54,688 nt of DNA, from positions 1 to 54,688 of IMG/VR virus record IMGVR_UViG_3300042485_001890. One strand, written 5' to 3'. Under the pieces are notes generated by a model, which did no database searches, was not told the DNA's origin, and saw only the letters and a program-made list of their open reading frames with translations. Source of the stretch: a virus. A program made the translations under genes and the position numbers. Shown one piece after another: positions 7,515 through 19,300 of this stretch (within the stretch, counting starts at the first letter, position 1; each line of letters opens with the position of its first letter).

Positions 7515-10500
7515 TTATGTTAGTCCTGTTCCGTTAATGTACCAGGTAGTGGCAGCTACCTTGACTGCTGTGGCCATACCGTTGGCCGCCAGTGTTCTTG
7601 TGCCAGTGCTGGTGCCACCCGCCAATCTCAGTGTGTCTGAGGTAATAGCAATAGTCACTGTGGTAGCACTTGGTCCAGCAATGAATGTAAGAGTGGTTCC
7701 TATTGGATAGGCCACTGATGCGGCTGCTGGAATGGTTATGGTCTGGCCTGTGGTTGTTACATAAATGTGTTCGCCAGCATCTGCTATGGTCAATGTGGCA
7801 GTGGTTGAAACTGCGCTTGCCGGGATACCTAGATAACCAGCACTTCTGGCTGTGCTGGCAGTGGTAGCTTCTGCTAGGGTGTTGATCACCACACCACCAG
7901 TGCCATTGCATTCTATTTCAAGATTGGCGTTTGTGACCGTTGTGCTGATTCTATTGCCCACAACAGTGATCTGATCCGTGTTGAATGTTTCAGCAGTGAC
8001 ACTATTACTGTATGAAACTTCTTTGGTACTGTCGTTGTATTGCAATACTCCACTGGTAGCACTGATATTCCTAATTGGTGCCACTTTGAATGTATTAGGT
8101 ATAGATTGATTCAACACACTGCCAGTGGCATTTAGAACGATTGAGTTAGCGGCTTGACCATTGTAGCCGGCAGCATAACCAATGGCCACAGAATTGACAC
8201 CTTGTTCACCGCCGCCAGCATAGTAACCAATAGCCACTGCGCCAGCACCTTGACCGGTATTACCAGCACTTACACCAATGGCCACTGTGTTAGCACCTTG
8301 AAGGCTGAGGCCAGCTGCATTGCCGATGGCTACAGCATCAACACTTTGTGAAGTTTCACCAGCACTTACACCAATGGCCACTGCATTTTGTCCCTGACTA
8401 ATAAGTCCAGCAGTGGTGCCAATGGCTACTGAGTAGGCACCTTGAGTAGTTTGACCAGCAGCATTACCGACAGCCACCGCGCCACTGCTCTGGCTGGTGA
8501 GCCCTGCTTGCGAACCAAATGCCACAGCATCGCCAGCTGTGTCTTTTATCACAGCACCATTTGTTAGTGTGATACTACCTGGCAATGTTAAACTGCCATC
8601 GTCACCAAATGTCCATTGTTTTGATGCTCCATCAGTATTGGTCCTGATGAGTATATTTGTTTGAGCGTATAACTCAGCAGATACCGACCCCATATACAAT
8701 GCAGTAGTATCATCACTAGTACTTGTTAGATATGCAACGTTGGCGTAAGTAGTAAAGTCTAGTTTAGCATTTCCTAATCCACTAATCGGTCCTGGTACTG
8801 TTAACTCACCATCTTCCCCAAAATGCCATCTACGCAGAGTTGAATCTGCAAGGTTAATGTCGATGTTGATGTTGCCTTCACTGCGGATATCACCTTGAAC
8901 ATAGTTGATTGTGATATTGCCTTCTGCATCACTGGCAGTGGTAATACCTCCTGCACCCGTAAACTTGATGAGTTCGTTGTTGCTGATTACTCTCTGTGTG
9001 GAATCATCTCCTGCCACACTGAACGAGAATGCTTGGGCTGCGGTGGTCTGTGTTGTGCCGTCTGGGAATGTTATTGCCAGCGTAATGTTGTCTTCTTCTA
9101 TGCCAAAGGTCCACCCATTAAATGCTACAAGAGGTTCGCTACCGTCACCTAGATCATTAGTAGCTCTTTGTCCGATCTTAAAGCTATTGTTGTCTAATTC
9201 AGTTAGGTATTCACTGATCAGTGTTGACTCACCCTCACCTAATGTATTGATAACTTGGAAGGAGCTGAGAATTCCGTTGGTGCTAACTTCAAATAGAGAT
9301 TGACCTGTTAGTGACGGGCCACCTTCGCCAAGACTATTAGTAACTCCGTTTGTGATAACTGTCTTTGATTGAGATACTTCAAGTTGACTTCCGCTGCCCT
9401 CTTCATCACCGGCAACATAATTGCTAATTGTATTACCGGCAATCTTAAGAACACCGTTAGGGAATGTTAGATCCCCATCTTCACCGAACTGCCATCTGCG
9501 CAGAGTTGAATCTGCCAAGTTGATGTCAATGTTGATGTTGCCGTTGCTCTTGATATCACCTGGTATGGTCAAATCACCTGCCGTGTCAAACTCCCAAATC
9601 TTGTTAGTCGCATTGGGGGTGGTTATTTGTATTTTACCGTTAGTGGTAGTACGCACATTGTGATCGTCAGTGCCCAAGAAGATACTGGTTTCTGTTAAAT
9701 CGCCTGTGGTCAAGTGTAGGTGATGATCACCTCCTACATATGAAGGTGCGTCACTGTTGATCAAACCTGATTCAACGCCTATACTTTCAGGATCGTAATT
9801 ATCTTCTTCAGGTGATACACGAATAGTAAATTCGTAGTCATCACTGTCAACGAGAATACTAAAGTCACCGCCGCTGCCGTCTAATGTTACTGTACCAGAG
9901 TCTGGATCAGCGATGCCAGCACCTTCTGGGTAGATCCACCAGTATAGTGTTTGATCAGCATATGTATCTGAATAAACATAGAAAGTAAGAGTATCACCAA
10001 CTTGAGCAGTATTGACATAATAATTTATTTCTATGCCGTTGTCAGTGTAGATATACGAGCCGCCGCCTTTAATTACTAACTTTTGGCTGGCTACCTCTGG
10101 GCTTGCTGGTGTAAGTTGAATAGTGGGATTGCTGGTAACAACGCCTTCTGAAATAACTCCGCCAGTTGGCAGTGTTAGGTCACCGTCCGCTCCAAACCGC
10201 CAATTGAATGTGCTGCTGTCCGGAGTGTCTATGGTGATGTCGATGTTGGTAGCGGATTTAATTCTACTGTCATCAGGCAGGATCAAGGTGCGGTCTGTGT
10301 TAAATGTCCAAGTTTGAGAGGGATCTTCAGCATTATCAACTAAGACTAGGTTGATTTCTTTGGTGTTGCCTTCATTCCATACACTGATATAAGAACCGTT
10401 TGCTGATTGAAGTTGCACCAGTCCATCACCTTCAATAGCCAGTTGATTTTCTGAAACGATAGCCTGTGCATTGACTTTGAAATTGCCAGTTGATTCTTGC

Positions 10501-11309
10501 ACAACCGAATAAGCACCGTTGACCAGACTGGAAGGTATAGTTCCTGTGATAGTAATATTGCCTTCTGCATCACTGGCTGTGGTGACTCCGCCTGCACCTA
10601 CAAACTTGATGACTTCATCTGCAGATATTAATCTCTGTGTTGAATCATCTGCAGCCACTGAAAACTGATATGTGCCGCCCAGGTTGGGCTTGTTGGTTAG
10701 GTCGTTGTAACTGCCGCTGAACAAAGTAGGTTTGTTGGTTAGGTCGTTGTAACTGGTGATACCTACACCATCTACGGGACTGGCATCAACCCAACTAGCA
10801 TCATAATAAACATATGTTCTGCCCGATGCAGTGTCATACCATAGGTCGCCTAGACTAGGGTCTGCTGGAGCAGTTGAACTGGTAGTTACACTAGATCCTC
10901 CGCCACCTGTTACTAGACTGCCATCGACCAATAGATTGCCGCCGGCGTCTACAGATAATGCTATGCCACCTAGGAAAATTGTGTTGTTGCTGACATACAG
11001 ACTGCGCCAAGGCAATGTTGAACTACCTAGATCGCCACCATTGGCCACACTAGGCAACATATCTCCGCCAACTGTTAAGTTACTGGTTATGGTGGTTGCT
11101 TGATCAATCACAACGGGTGTGCTGTCAGTGGTACTGATAGTACTACCAGTGAATTCAAACGCACCAATATTTAAATTAACATCCGCATTTATTCCCAGTG
11201 CTGTGTAAAGTTCTGTGAAGTTAGCATTGACTTTTTGGAACGCGGCTCGTAGGCTATCGCCTTTCTTGTCGTTAGCTGTGGTACCTACATTAATATTCTG
11301 TTTTGCCAT
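7515..11309 (-). CDS. Large tail fibre with YadA-head-like repeats
   Basis: A 1264-residue fibre starting with the attachment signature INVGTTANDKKGDSLRAAF, then KVNANFTELY. Two 'TSYNDLTNKPTL' type repeats follow, then modules shared with the neighbouring fibre (W.FG.DG.LT.P). Near residue 920 there are eight tandem 14-residue repeats of the form AVAIGxxAGxxxQG, the signature of the trimeric-autotransporter YadA head, a left-handed parallel beta-roll. This predicts a trimeric shaft. The last about 100 residues (AGEHIYVTTTGQTITIP onward) form a conserved phage-fibre end domain. No catalytic residues are evident. It ends 1 base before the LamG gene and begins 1 base after the gene at 11311, so the fibres form one operon. 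Confidence 0.85.
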   Translation of the reverse strand: MAKQNINVGTTANDKKGDSLRAAFQKVNANFTELYTALGINADVNLNIGAFEFTGSTISTTDSTPVVIDQATTITSNLTVGGDMLPSVANGGDLGSSTLPWRSLYVSNNTIFLGGIALSVDAGGNLLVDGSLVTGGGGSSVTTSSTAPADPSLGDLWYDTASGRTYVYYDASWVDASPVDGVGITSYNDLTNKPTLFSGSYNDLTNKPNLGGTYQFSVAADDSTQRLISADEVIKFVGAGGVTTASDAEGNITITGTIPSSLVNGAYSVVQESTGNFKVNAQAIVSENQLAIEGDGLVQLQSANGSYISVWNEGNTKEINLVLVDNAEDPSQTWTFNTDRTLILPDDSRIKSATNIDITIDTPDSSTFNWRFGADGDLTLPTGGVISEGVVTSNPTIQLTPASPEVASQKLVIKGGGSYIYTDNGIEINYYVNTAQVGDTLTFYVYSDTYADQTLYWWIYPEGAGIADPDSGTVTLDGSGGDFSILVDSDDYEFTIRVSPEEDNYDPESIGVESGLINSDAPSYVGGDHHLHLTTGDLTETSIFLGTDDHNVRTTTNGKIQITTPNATNKIWEFDTAGDLTIPGDIKSNGNINIDINLADSTLRRWQFGEDGDLTFPNGVLKIAGNTISNYVAGDEEGSGSQLEVSQSKTVITNGVTNSLGEGGPSLTGQSLFEVSTNGILSSFQVINTLGEGESTLISEYLTELDNNSFKIGQRATNDLGDGSEPLVAFNGWTFGIEEDNITLAITFPDGTTQTTAAQAFSFSVAGDDSTQRVISNNELIKFTGAGGITTASDAEGNITINYVQGDIRSEGNINIDINLADSTLRRWHFGEDGELTVPGPISGLGNAKLDFTTYANVAYLTSTSDDTTALYMGSVSAELYAQTNILIRTNTDGASKQWTFGDDGSLTLPGSITLTNGAVIKDTAGDAVAFGSQAGLTSQSSGAVAVGNAAGQTTQGAYSVAIGTTAGLISQGQNAVAIGVSAGETSQSVDAVAIGNAAGLSLQGANTVAIGVSAGNTGQGAGAVAIGYYAGGGEQGVNSVAIGYAAGYNGQAANSIVLNATGSVLNQSIPNTFKVAPIRNISATSGVLQYNDSTKEVSYSNSVTAETFNTDQITVVGNRISTTVTNANLEIECNGTGGVVINTLAEATTASTARSAGYLGIPASAVSTTATLTIADAGEHIYVTTTGQTITIPAAASVAYPIGTTLTFIAGPSATTVTIAITSDTLRLAGGTSTGTRTLAANGMATAVKVAATTWYINGTGLT
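10201..10260 (-). repeat. 60-bp fibre repeat, copy B (partner at 4771-4830)
   Basis: Matches 4771-4830 at 56 of 60 bases by direct comparison, in the same orientation but in the neighbouring fibre gene. Encodes the NIDITIDTPDSSTFNWRF module. Confidence 0.8.
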
Positions 11310-11310
11310 T

Positions 11311-13359
11311 TTACGCTCCTATGCTCACGCGGTGTATTGCTAGTCGACTACTACTCGATATGTCAACAGGTCCACCACTGACTTGTCTTATAGCAACTCT
11401 AACAGCATCTCCTGCAGAGGCCGGCATTACAGTTGAGTAGTGTAGATAACTGCCAGTCCAAGAACCATTGAAAATTACAACCGCTTTAGTGACATCAAGG
11501 TTAGTATCTATAGTAAGAAAGCTACCCGGGTTTAATGTTACTGTGGTTGAGAAATATACTGACATGTTGATCTGATAGTAACCTGTGTATGGTACTGTAA
11601 ATGTTCCAGTACTATACGAATTAGCAGTGTCAACTGTGTCAACAAACTGTATAAATGAGGCACTTGCTCCGTCGTTTACTGTCTGCGTAGTTGTTGTGGC
11701 AGCAATTACTGTAACAGGACTATAACTTTTTAGTACACTACCGTCACTGAATGTAATACCATTAGATACAGTAAGCTCGTTTTCTACATTGACATCGCTA
11801 CTAAAAATTGTTTTAGGAGTAACAGTAATTGCTGAACTGTCTGCTGAATCAATCAATGATGTAAAAATATTTCCAGTAAACGTACCGCTAAGTGTGCCGC
11901 TTACTGATCCTAATGCGGAATTATACGTAACTTCTTTTGTACTAGAATCGTATTGTACAATGCCGCTTGTGCCAGTTTGATTTCTAACGGGATTAACATA
12001 GAAACCAGCCGCTGGTGCATCTAGTGTAAATCCAGATGCGTTAATTGCAATGGATCCTGAAACAGCTGACGGATACCCTGCTCCATTGCCTATAGAAATA
12101 GCGTAATCGCCTTGACCTGCACCTGCGGCGGCTCCGATAGCAACAGCACGATTCCCTTGATTAACATTGCCTGCACCAGAACCAATAGCAACAGCGTAGT
12201 CTCCTTGATTAAATCCACCTGCTACGATTCCGATAGCAACAGAGTCTAAACCTTGCAGTCCGTCGCCCCCTGCGCCTATACCTAGTGTTACTCTTGAATC
12301 TGATGTTCTTAATGTTGTGGCTTCTATATTACCGTAGATTGTGGCAGAGTTGCCATCTATGATCTGCGAACTATCATCTGCAAACACTGAACCTATAAAA
12401 TTTCCTCTCAGTACACCGTTAGTAGCATCTACCAACATGGTAGAGTCATCTGCAAACACTGAACCTCTGATATCTAAATTGCTGTTTACACTGAATGTTA
12501 GTGTATCTGTTGCAGTGTCTTTGGTAATTGTTAGTCCGTTACCGGATATCAAATTCAGTGTATCTGAAATATTGTCAGCTGCCACTGGCTGTAAGGTAGC
12601 ACCGTCTACAACAATAAATCTAAATGTTGGACTTGCTGGCGCCAAATTGGTAATGGTTACTATTCCTGTGCCATCACCAGTTACACCGATCTGACTAGCA
12701 GTTCCTACGATCTGTTTGACACCAAGATTGGTCAGGGTCACACTACCTGAAGCAGCACTTACTCCGATGCCACCTGCTGTGCCTGCCAAACTAGTAACGC
12801 CCAAATTGGTCAATGTCACTGTACCAGTTGCAGCACTGACTCCGATCTGCCCCACAGTACCTGCAAGGCCTATTACACCACTGTTGGCAATTGTTAGTGT
12901 GTCAGTAGTGGCATTGGTAGTCAATGTTATACCACTGTTGCCAGCTGCCACAGTCAGTGTATCTACCACACTGTCTGCCACAATATCCGACTGTCCTGCC
13001 ACTGAGAAAGTTTTAAAAGCTGTGTTTGCAGGATCTATAATCAGTTGTCCGTTTATAGTGGTACCCGATGGCAGATTTAATACACCTGCTAGATTGGCAG
13101 TTATCTGAGCTGAGCCAAGATATAAACTTGAACCAGCTAGATAAAGATCTCTCCAACGAGCTGTCGGGCTACCTAGATCATAAACTTCGCTAGCACTGGG
13201 CTTGATATCAGTGCTAAGACTGGTAAAGTCTAGTACTCCTCCCGGTCCCCCTATGCTACCGTACAGTTCATCAAAGTTGGCATTTATTTTTGTAAATGCT
13301 TCCTCTACTGTGCTCCATACAATTGGAGGACTGCCTGCGTTTAGTGTCTGTTGTGCCAT
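11311..13359 (-). CDS. Tail fibre with YadA-like repeats and C1q-like tip
   Basis: A 682-residue fibre. An N-terminal attachment segment (LNAGSPPIVWSTVEEAF, KINANFDELY) is followed by tandem 'GVTSLAGTAGGIGVSAASG' type repeats, then four YadA-head-like repeats (SVAIGIVAGGFNQGDY and relatives). The C-terminal about 130 residues resemble a C1q/TNF-like jelly roll: FIQFVDTVDTANSYSTGTF, VPYTGYYQINMSVYF and a final RLAIHRVSIGA strand. C1q-like domains trimerise and often serve as receptor-binding heads in phage fibres. Stop and start overlap by one base with the giant fibre upstream (TAATG at 13357-13361), indicating translational coupling. Confidence 0.8.
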   Translation of the reverse strand: MAQQTLNAGSPPIVWSTVEEAFTKINANFDELYGSIGGPGGVLDFTSLSTDIKPSASEVYDLGSPTARWRDLYLAGSSLYLGSAQITANLAGVLNLPSGTTINGQLIIDPANTAFKTFSVAGQSDIVADSVVDTLTVAAGNSGITLTTNATTDTLTIANSGVIGLAGTVGQIGVSAATGTVTLTNLGVTSLAGTAGGIGVSAASGSVTLTNLGVKQIVGTASQIGVTGDGTGIVTITNLAPASPTFRFIVVDGATLQPVAADNISDTLNLISGNGLTITKDTATDTLTFSVNSNLDIRGSVFADDSTMLVDATNGVLRGNFIGSVFADDSSQIIDGNSATIYGNIEATTLRTSDSRVTLGIGAGGDGLQGLDSVAIGIVAGGFNQGDYAVAIGSGAGNVNQGNRAVAIGAAAGAGQGDYAISIGNGAGYPSAVSGSIAINASGFTLDAPAAGFYVNPVRNQTGTSGIVQYDSSTKEVTYNSALGSVSGTLSGTFTGNIFTSLIDSADSSAITVTPKTIFSSDVNVENELTVSNGITFSDGSVLKSYSPVTVIAATTTTQTVNDGASASFIQFVDTVDTANSYSTGTFTVPYTGYYQINMSVYFSTTVTLNPGSFLTIDTNLDVTKAVVIFNGSWTGSYLHYSTVMPASAGDAVRVAIRQVSGGPVDISSSSRLAIHRVSIGA

Positions 13360-16300
13360 TAGTTTCTTCCCACGGCCACTTCAATAGTGCCAATATGATC
13401 TGAATCGTAGTTCTCTAGTGCTTTGCCAATCACTGTGCCTGTTCTAGCATCGCCGCCTGCACTCACAGCACAGCCTGCAATGTTGCTGGCAATCAGCAGA
13501 TCCCCTTTCTCAATCTTTCCAACTACACGACAAGGCACCCTACCCTGTAGAGCCACTTGATTTTTAAATCCTGGGCAATCACCATTCATGGAATAGGCAG
13601 CATTATCGCTCACGACGCCAGCCACTCTATGATCACCTTGTCGATTGGCTATAGTGACTTCTTTGTCGCCGCCAAATATCAACACAGTGCCCACAGCATA
13701 CTCTCGATCGCCTTCGTAGTATTCTGCCAAATCCGCAGCGTAAGTTGCTTGGAATCTGCTGGAGCCATCCAGTGACCAATAGCCTGTAATCGTACCCGGA
13801 GTTGTTATACCACCTGTGCTGATACTGGTACAACTTTTTAATGCTGCTACACTGATACCGGTAGAATCAAGAGTGGCAAATGTTGTGGCACTGTCTTGAC
13901 TGCGGAATATGTGTTGTGTGTTGTTGTAGAAAGTTTTCTTATCATTGGCTGGTACTGTACCATCACCTATGAAAATACCCACTTGTCCCAAGAAACCATA
14001 GTACTGAAGAAATCCTCCAGTACCGCTGGCATTGCTATCAACAGATAGTATACCGTCGATTTTAAGCTGCGAAAGATCAACGTTACGTGCAGCAAAATCT
14101 CCGTTACTATCACGTTTTACCAAGGTGCTCGCAGTGTTTGATGAAGCTTCGTCAACAATACTATACGCCCAACTTGCACGAACGGTGCCATCTCCGCCGG
14201 TGTGTCGTAGATAGCCAGTAGTTGTGGCGCTGCCGTAATCTGACAGTCTCAGAGCCAAACCTTCATCAACCACAGTGGCAAAAGTCACTTCAGCAACATT
14301 GGCTGTTGAAGCTGAACTGTTGCCCAGCAGTCTATCTGCTCCAACCTGCGCCAATTTACTCAGCGCCAGACCGTTGTCTTTGACTGTGACCCAACCGTTG
14401 GTCAGTGTGAATTGCGCAGTATCAAAACTTGATATACCTCGCAGAGCTGAGACAGTACCACTTATGCCGGATCCTGTAGTTGTGCTGCTATAGGTTACTG
14501 TAGTGGTATTACACGCCAAAACAGTATGAGTTCCGTTGTATCCACTCACGGTTAATCCTGTGACTACAATTTTTTGTCCTGCTGTAAACGGAGCACTGGA
14601 CTGTGCTGAAGGGAATGTGATAGTGGCCACAGAACCGCTGCCAGTTGCAGTGATGTTGGTAATACTGGCTGATATGGTAGCATAGGCATTGTTCAAACTC
14701 AATTTGGCCTGATCAATAGCCGCTGTGGACATGATATTTGCATCGTCAATGACACCATCACTAATGGTAGTTCTTATGACGTTGGTTGTGCTGTCACCTA
14801 GCAATATGTCAAAAGTAACTTCGCCTGTGGGTGTCACATTGATAATGGTGTTACCTGTGCCATCCAAGGTTAACAATTGTCCCGATTGTGACTGTGTAAA
14901 GTTAAACAGGTTGGTTCCGTCTGTGTCTTTGAGATTGTTAATGGTTATGCTGTCCAGTCTGGCAGCATCACTGGCTAATGTAGGCACCCCAAGATTTTGA
15001 ATCTTGTACGAATTCATATCCATGTTAGCAGGTCCAACCCAAGGCAAATCTCCGCTGAGAGCCATGAATCCCACATTGTTAGGCACACGATCGCCTAGAG
15101 CAATAACGTTGCCATTGAAATCTAATCCCAGCCTACGACCAATATAGGTTCTAACTGCTGATTCTGTAGGCACCGCATCAACACGACCTTCGTCCATTGC
15201 TGTGGAGAATTCTGAAATAGTTGTACCACGTTTAAATCCTAGTCCGTCTAACTGACTCAGGGCAATACTAGCAGAGAATGTAACAGTGCCAGTACCCTGA
15301 TCAACTCTAAAGAATGGCCCCACGTTAAAGTTACCAAATTGGTCAGTGGTCACAAAGAATGTGCGACCCGAACCTCGTTCTTGCATCTGAGCACGTAGTA
15401 CCACTTGCCCTGTTTCAGTATCCGATTGCGTGGCATATGTCGGTACTGAAATAATTGAATTGACGGGCGGCCCGTAGATCTCACTAGGATAGTTAGTATC
15501 GGCATAGCCGCCTGTACCAATTTCCAATAGATCGTGTGATGTCACACGAGTCAAACTGATCCTAATAGTTAGTGTACCATCAGTCAGCGCACCTGGTCCT
15601 GGAGCTGATCCTTTGAGAGTAGGCGGATCATTGAATCTTACCACACTGCGTACTAATGCTGGACTGACTGTCAGCAGTGCATAGTCTTGAAGAGTTGTAT
15701 CACTGTCTTGATAATTGGTTATTTCGTATTCTTGGCCTTCGTGAACAAATCTATAAAATGTACCAGCAGCTATACCAGTTAGCAATCTATTGCCGTCACT
15801 GCCGCCTAGATTTCCTATACCAAATGTGGTATCACCACGTTCACCTTGAATCAGTTTGTAGGAGACAGTGGTGCCGGATGTAGTGATATCTAACACGCTG
15901 CCTTCTAGTTGGAAAGCTATCGTTCCTGTTGTGGCTGCTGTAGAAGACTGCACCACAATGCTGTTGGTAGCTGCAGAAACAGAATAAATCACTGAGTCCG
16001 CACCTAATGCGCCTGTACCACCAGTAGCTATGACACCACCGCTGTCTGTAGCAATGGTTGCGCTGGCAAATGTCACAGTGGTATTGGTACAGGTCACCAC
16101 GGTTTGTGCGCCATTGAATGGCACACCACCTACAGCAAATGCGCTCACAGTAATCAACTGGAATGGCAAATATGGAGGAACGTTTTGTGCAGCAAATGTC
16201 AATGTGCAGGTGGTACCGTTACCTACCGCAGTCACGCCGGTGATGTTTGGTCTTGTGACCAAACTTGACCCTAATACAAAATTTTCCAAGCAGGTGATAT

Positions 16301-19300
16301 CTGTAATAGTTGTAAAATAAGGACCTGCACCAGTGGACACTCCCAGTGTTGGTCCTACTGCAAATGCTAAAGCAGTAGGTACACCTATAAATGTGCTGTC
16401 TATCAAAGCTCTGGTACTGACACTGAAATCATTAGCAGTCAGCCCAGCTGTAATCACAAAGTATACTGTGTTTACAGTCAAACCTCCGGGCAACACACCA
16501 GCACTGAATCTTACAGGTTGACCAGCTGTGAGTCCGTGACTGTTTTTGGTAAACGTATTGGCCACTGTGCTTACACTGGTCACAGCGTTGGCTGCTCCTG
16601 TTTCTACCCCGGGCTCATACACAGTGATTTCTATGTAATCATAATTTTCTCTACCCTGTGCCAAGGCCAATCCATACGGAACCATAGTGGGACTTCCCGA
16701 CACTGCTGAACCAGTAAATGTGGTTATGCCTGCACCTGTTGCTGTAGCAGAAATAGTAAATGTTGTGGGTGTCGGCGCAGCCTTGACATAATATATGACA
16801 CCGTCGTCGACTGTGACACCTGCAGTAATTTCGTTGGGTAACACTGCGCCTGGAGGTTTAACAAATCTCACTTGATATCCTGCACGCTGTCTATGATTGA
16901 TATCAGTTGTTATAACTCCAGTGCCATAGTTTATACCTGTGACAGTATAGGTTTCTAGATCATATGTTTCATCATAGTTTGTGAATTCCAATTGCCTATA
17001 GACAAAATTACTGTCATTTATTATCAAAGCAGTACTAGGTCTAGTTGCTACTTCTACTATGTCTCCGTGTAACACATGAAAGCTGTTGTTTCTAACAGTG
17101 ACACGTTGTCCATGCGGTACTGCTGCTACAAGACCACCACCTGTGCTGATATTTAATTTTGCACGTTTGGTAGCAACGTCGTTGATCTGTGCCGTAGTGA
17201 TAACGTATCGTACAATTTGACCGCCATGATTGATTTCTAATTCACTGGATGGCAAAGGAAAGAAATCATCATAATTTACATATAATATGTTTTCTCCTTT
17301 TTCGTTCAATGTGTCAACTGTGGCAGCAAAAACTGTGGCAGTCTGCGCAAGATCAGTATAAAATCCAGTAGGAGTTGGAACTTCCAATGGATCACTGGCT
17401 TCTGCTACCAATGCAAAGTTTCCGTGAGCACTGGATCCACCTACACTTCTAATCTGTCCACCATTCAATGAATAGTAGGAAATTTGACAGTAGTAGGTAA
17501 ACATACTGACAGCTTCAGCTAGACCGCCGTTGGTAGTTATAAGACCGTAGCCTAGATCACAAACTTGTGTAAAGTCGTTGCTGAGCATGGAACGATTACC
17601 GGGCGTAAGAACTTCAAACACTCTGATAAAGCTGTGTACACCTGTCCCTGCACCCACAAAAGTTACTGCTGTGGTACTGCCAGCCACTGCGGCTACTCTA
17701 AATTGAGTAAGAGTAAATCCAGCCAGCAACACATAGTATTCTTGATTGGCAGCAATACCAGTTGGCAATGTTCCAGTGGAACTGAATTTTATAATAGCAC
17801 CTGGTTGTAGTTCGTGAGCAGATGCGGTAGTTATATTTGGAGTACTAAATGTACAGGTAATTGATCCAGCAGCAGGGGTGTAAGGTGTCAGTTCGTCCAA
17901 TATAAATTGAGCGGTACTAAATCCCCCTGTGGTGGATGTGGCAGCACCTGTTCCAAATGTATATCCTCTGATGTAGTTTATTCTGTAAATTTCACCACTG
18001 ACAATGAAACTGCAAGGCGTATTAGGAGGTCTCAGCAGTCCTGATACTCGTAAAAATATATTACTGTCTTTGCTGTCTATGACAAATTTCTGATTGCCTG
18101 CGAATCCATCCACAAACATACCGCCGGCAAATGTTTTGGTATTTACACTTCTACTAAAAGACGCAGATTCTTGACAGTACGGAGATTTTGCAAGAATCTG
18201 TCCCTCTGGGTCCAAGACCATTGAAAATCCACCTTGACCCTGGAAGGTCATGGCTCTTAGGATCACAGCATCGTTACACAAGAACATGTCCATATCGCCA
18301 TTGTCTTTGGGATAGTTTACTGCTCCACTGTTGCTGATAACGTCAACTATGGCATTGGTCAACAGTGTGATCACAGTGTCGGATCCTACTTCTGCCACCA
18401 AACCTTCGTCTAGAGTCTGTAGTGTTGGTACTGTGGCGGTAGTGGCCACACTACCGGACAATGTATATAATATTGCAATATTCACATTGTCGATAATGTC
18501 TTGGGCCAAGGTGTTGATGCGCTGAATACCTGCCACAGTCTGAGACAGTTGCGCACCAATAGCCAAGGCAGGATTACTGCCCGGAACTGCTGGTCCCTTG
18601 TATTTCAATGCAGCAGAAATTGTACGATTCTGGCCACTCCATTTCAAATCAAATACCATAGAGTCTATGATCAATCCAACGTCCCTATAACAGATATCTT
18701 CATTATAGTTAAATGCAGACGTAAATGGAGCAGTGTTTGTTGAAATTTGATTATTGATCCAACCTATGACCTGATCTTGAATAAACTTTCTGTTCAAAGT
18801 AATCAGTCGTGCAGCACTGGTATAGTTGCCTTTGTTATTGATCAACGGATAAACAGGCTGTGAAGAATCTGCTAGATAGTGATAACCGTACAGTTCGGTA
18901 GCCACAGTTAATCCGTCTACAATAGGATCTCGTCTAAAATTCAAAAATGCCCAGGGACTGGAACTATCAAATCCTATCTGTGGTCTAATAATAGTTCTGC
19001 GAAATTCATCGCCTATCACTGCAACGTTTTGAGGCACACGCAATGGTAGATTTTCTAGATAAATGCCAGTTTCCACGAATACCGAAATTTGAATACGTTT
19101 GGTTACATCGCCGAATGATATAGCTTCTGGATATCCTAAATCTCCAGGTTCTAAAAATTTTCCACTGATGATATCAACGTCAAATTCTTCGTTGCCGGAT
19201 GAGTCCAGGGTACCGTCGTGTGCTAGAATCTGCGCAAGGGCACCGGAAGTTTCTCCACGAAGATATAACCCTTCTCGTATGTCTTTGGCTGCATTAGCAG

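Noticed and set aside
8157-8520. Tandem 42-base repeats that could suggest a CRISPR array
   Set aside because: They are in frame in a fibre gene and encode the AVAIGxxAG YadA-head repeat; spacers are not unique and there are no Cas genes.
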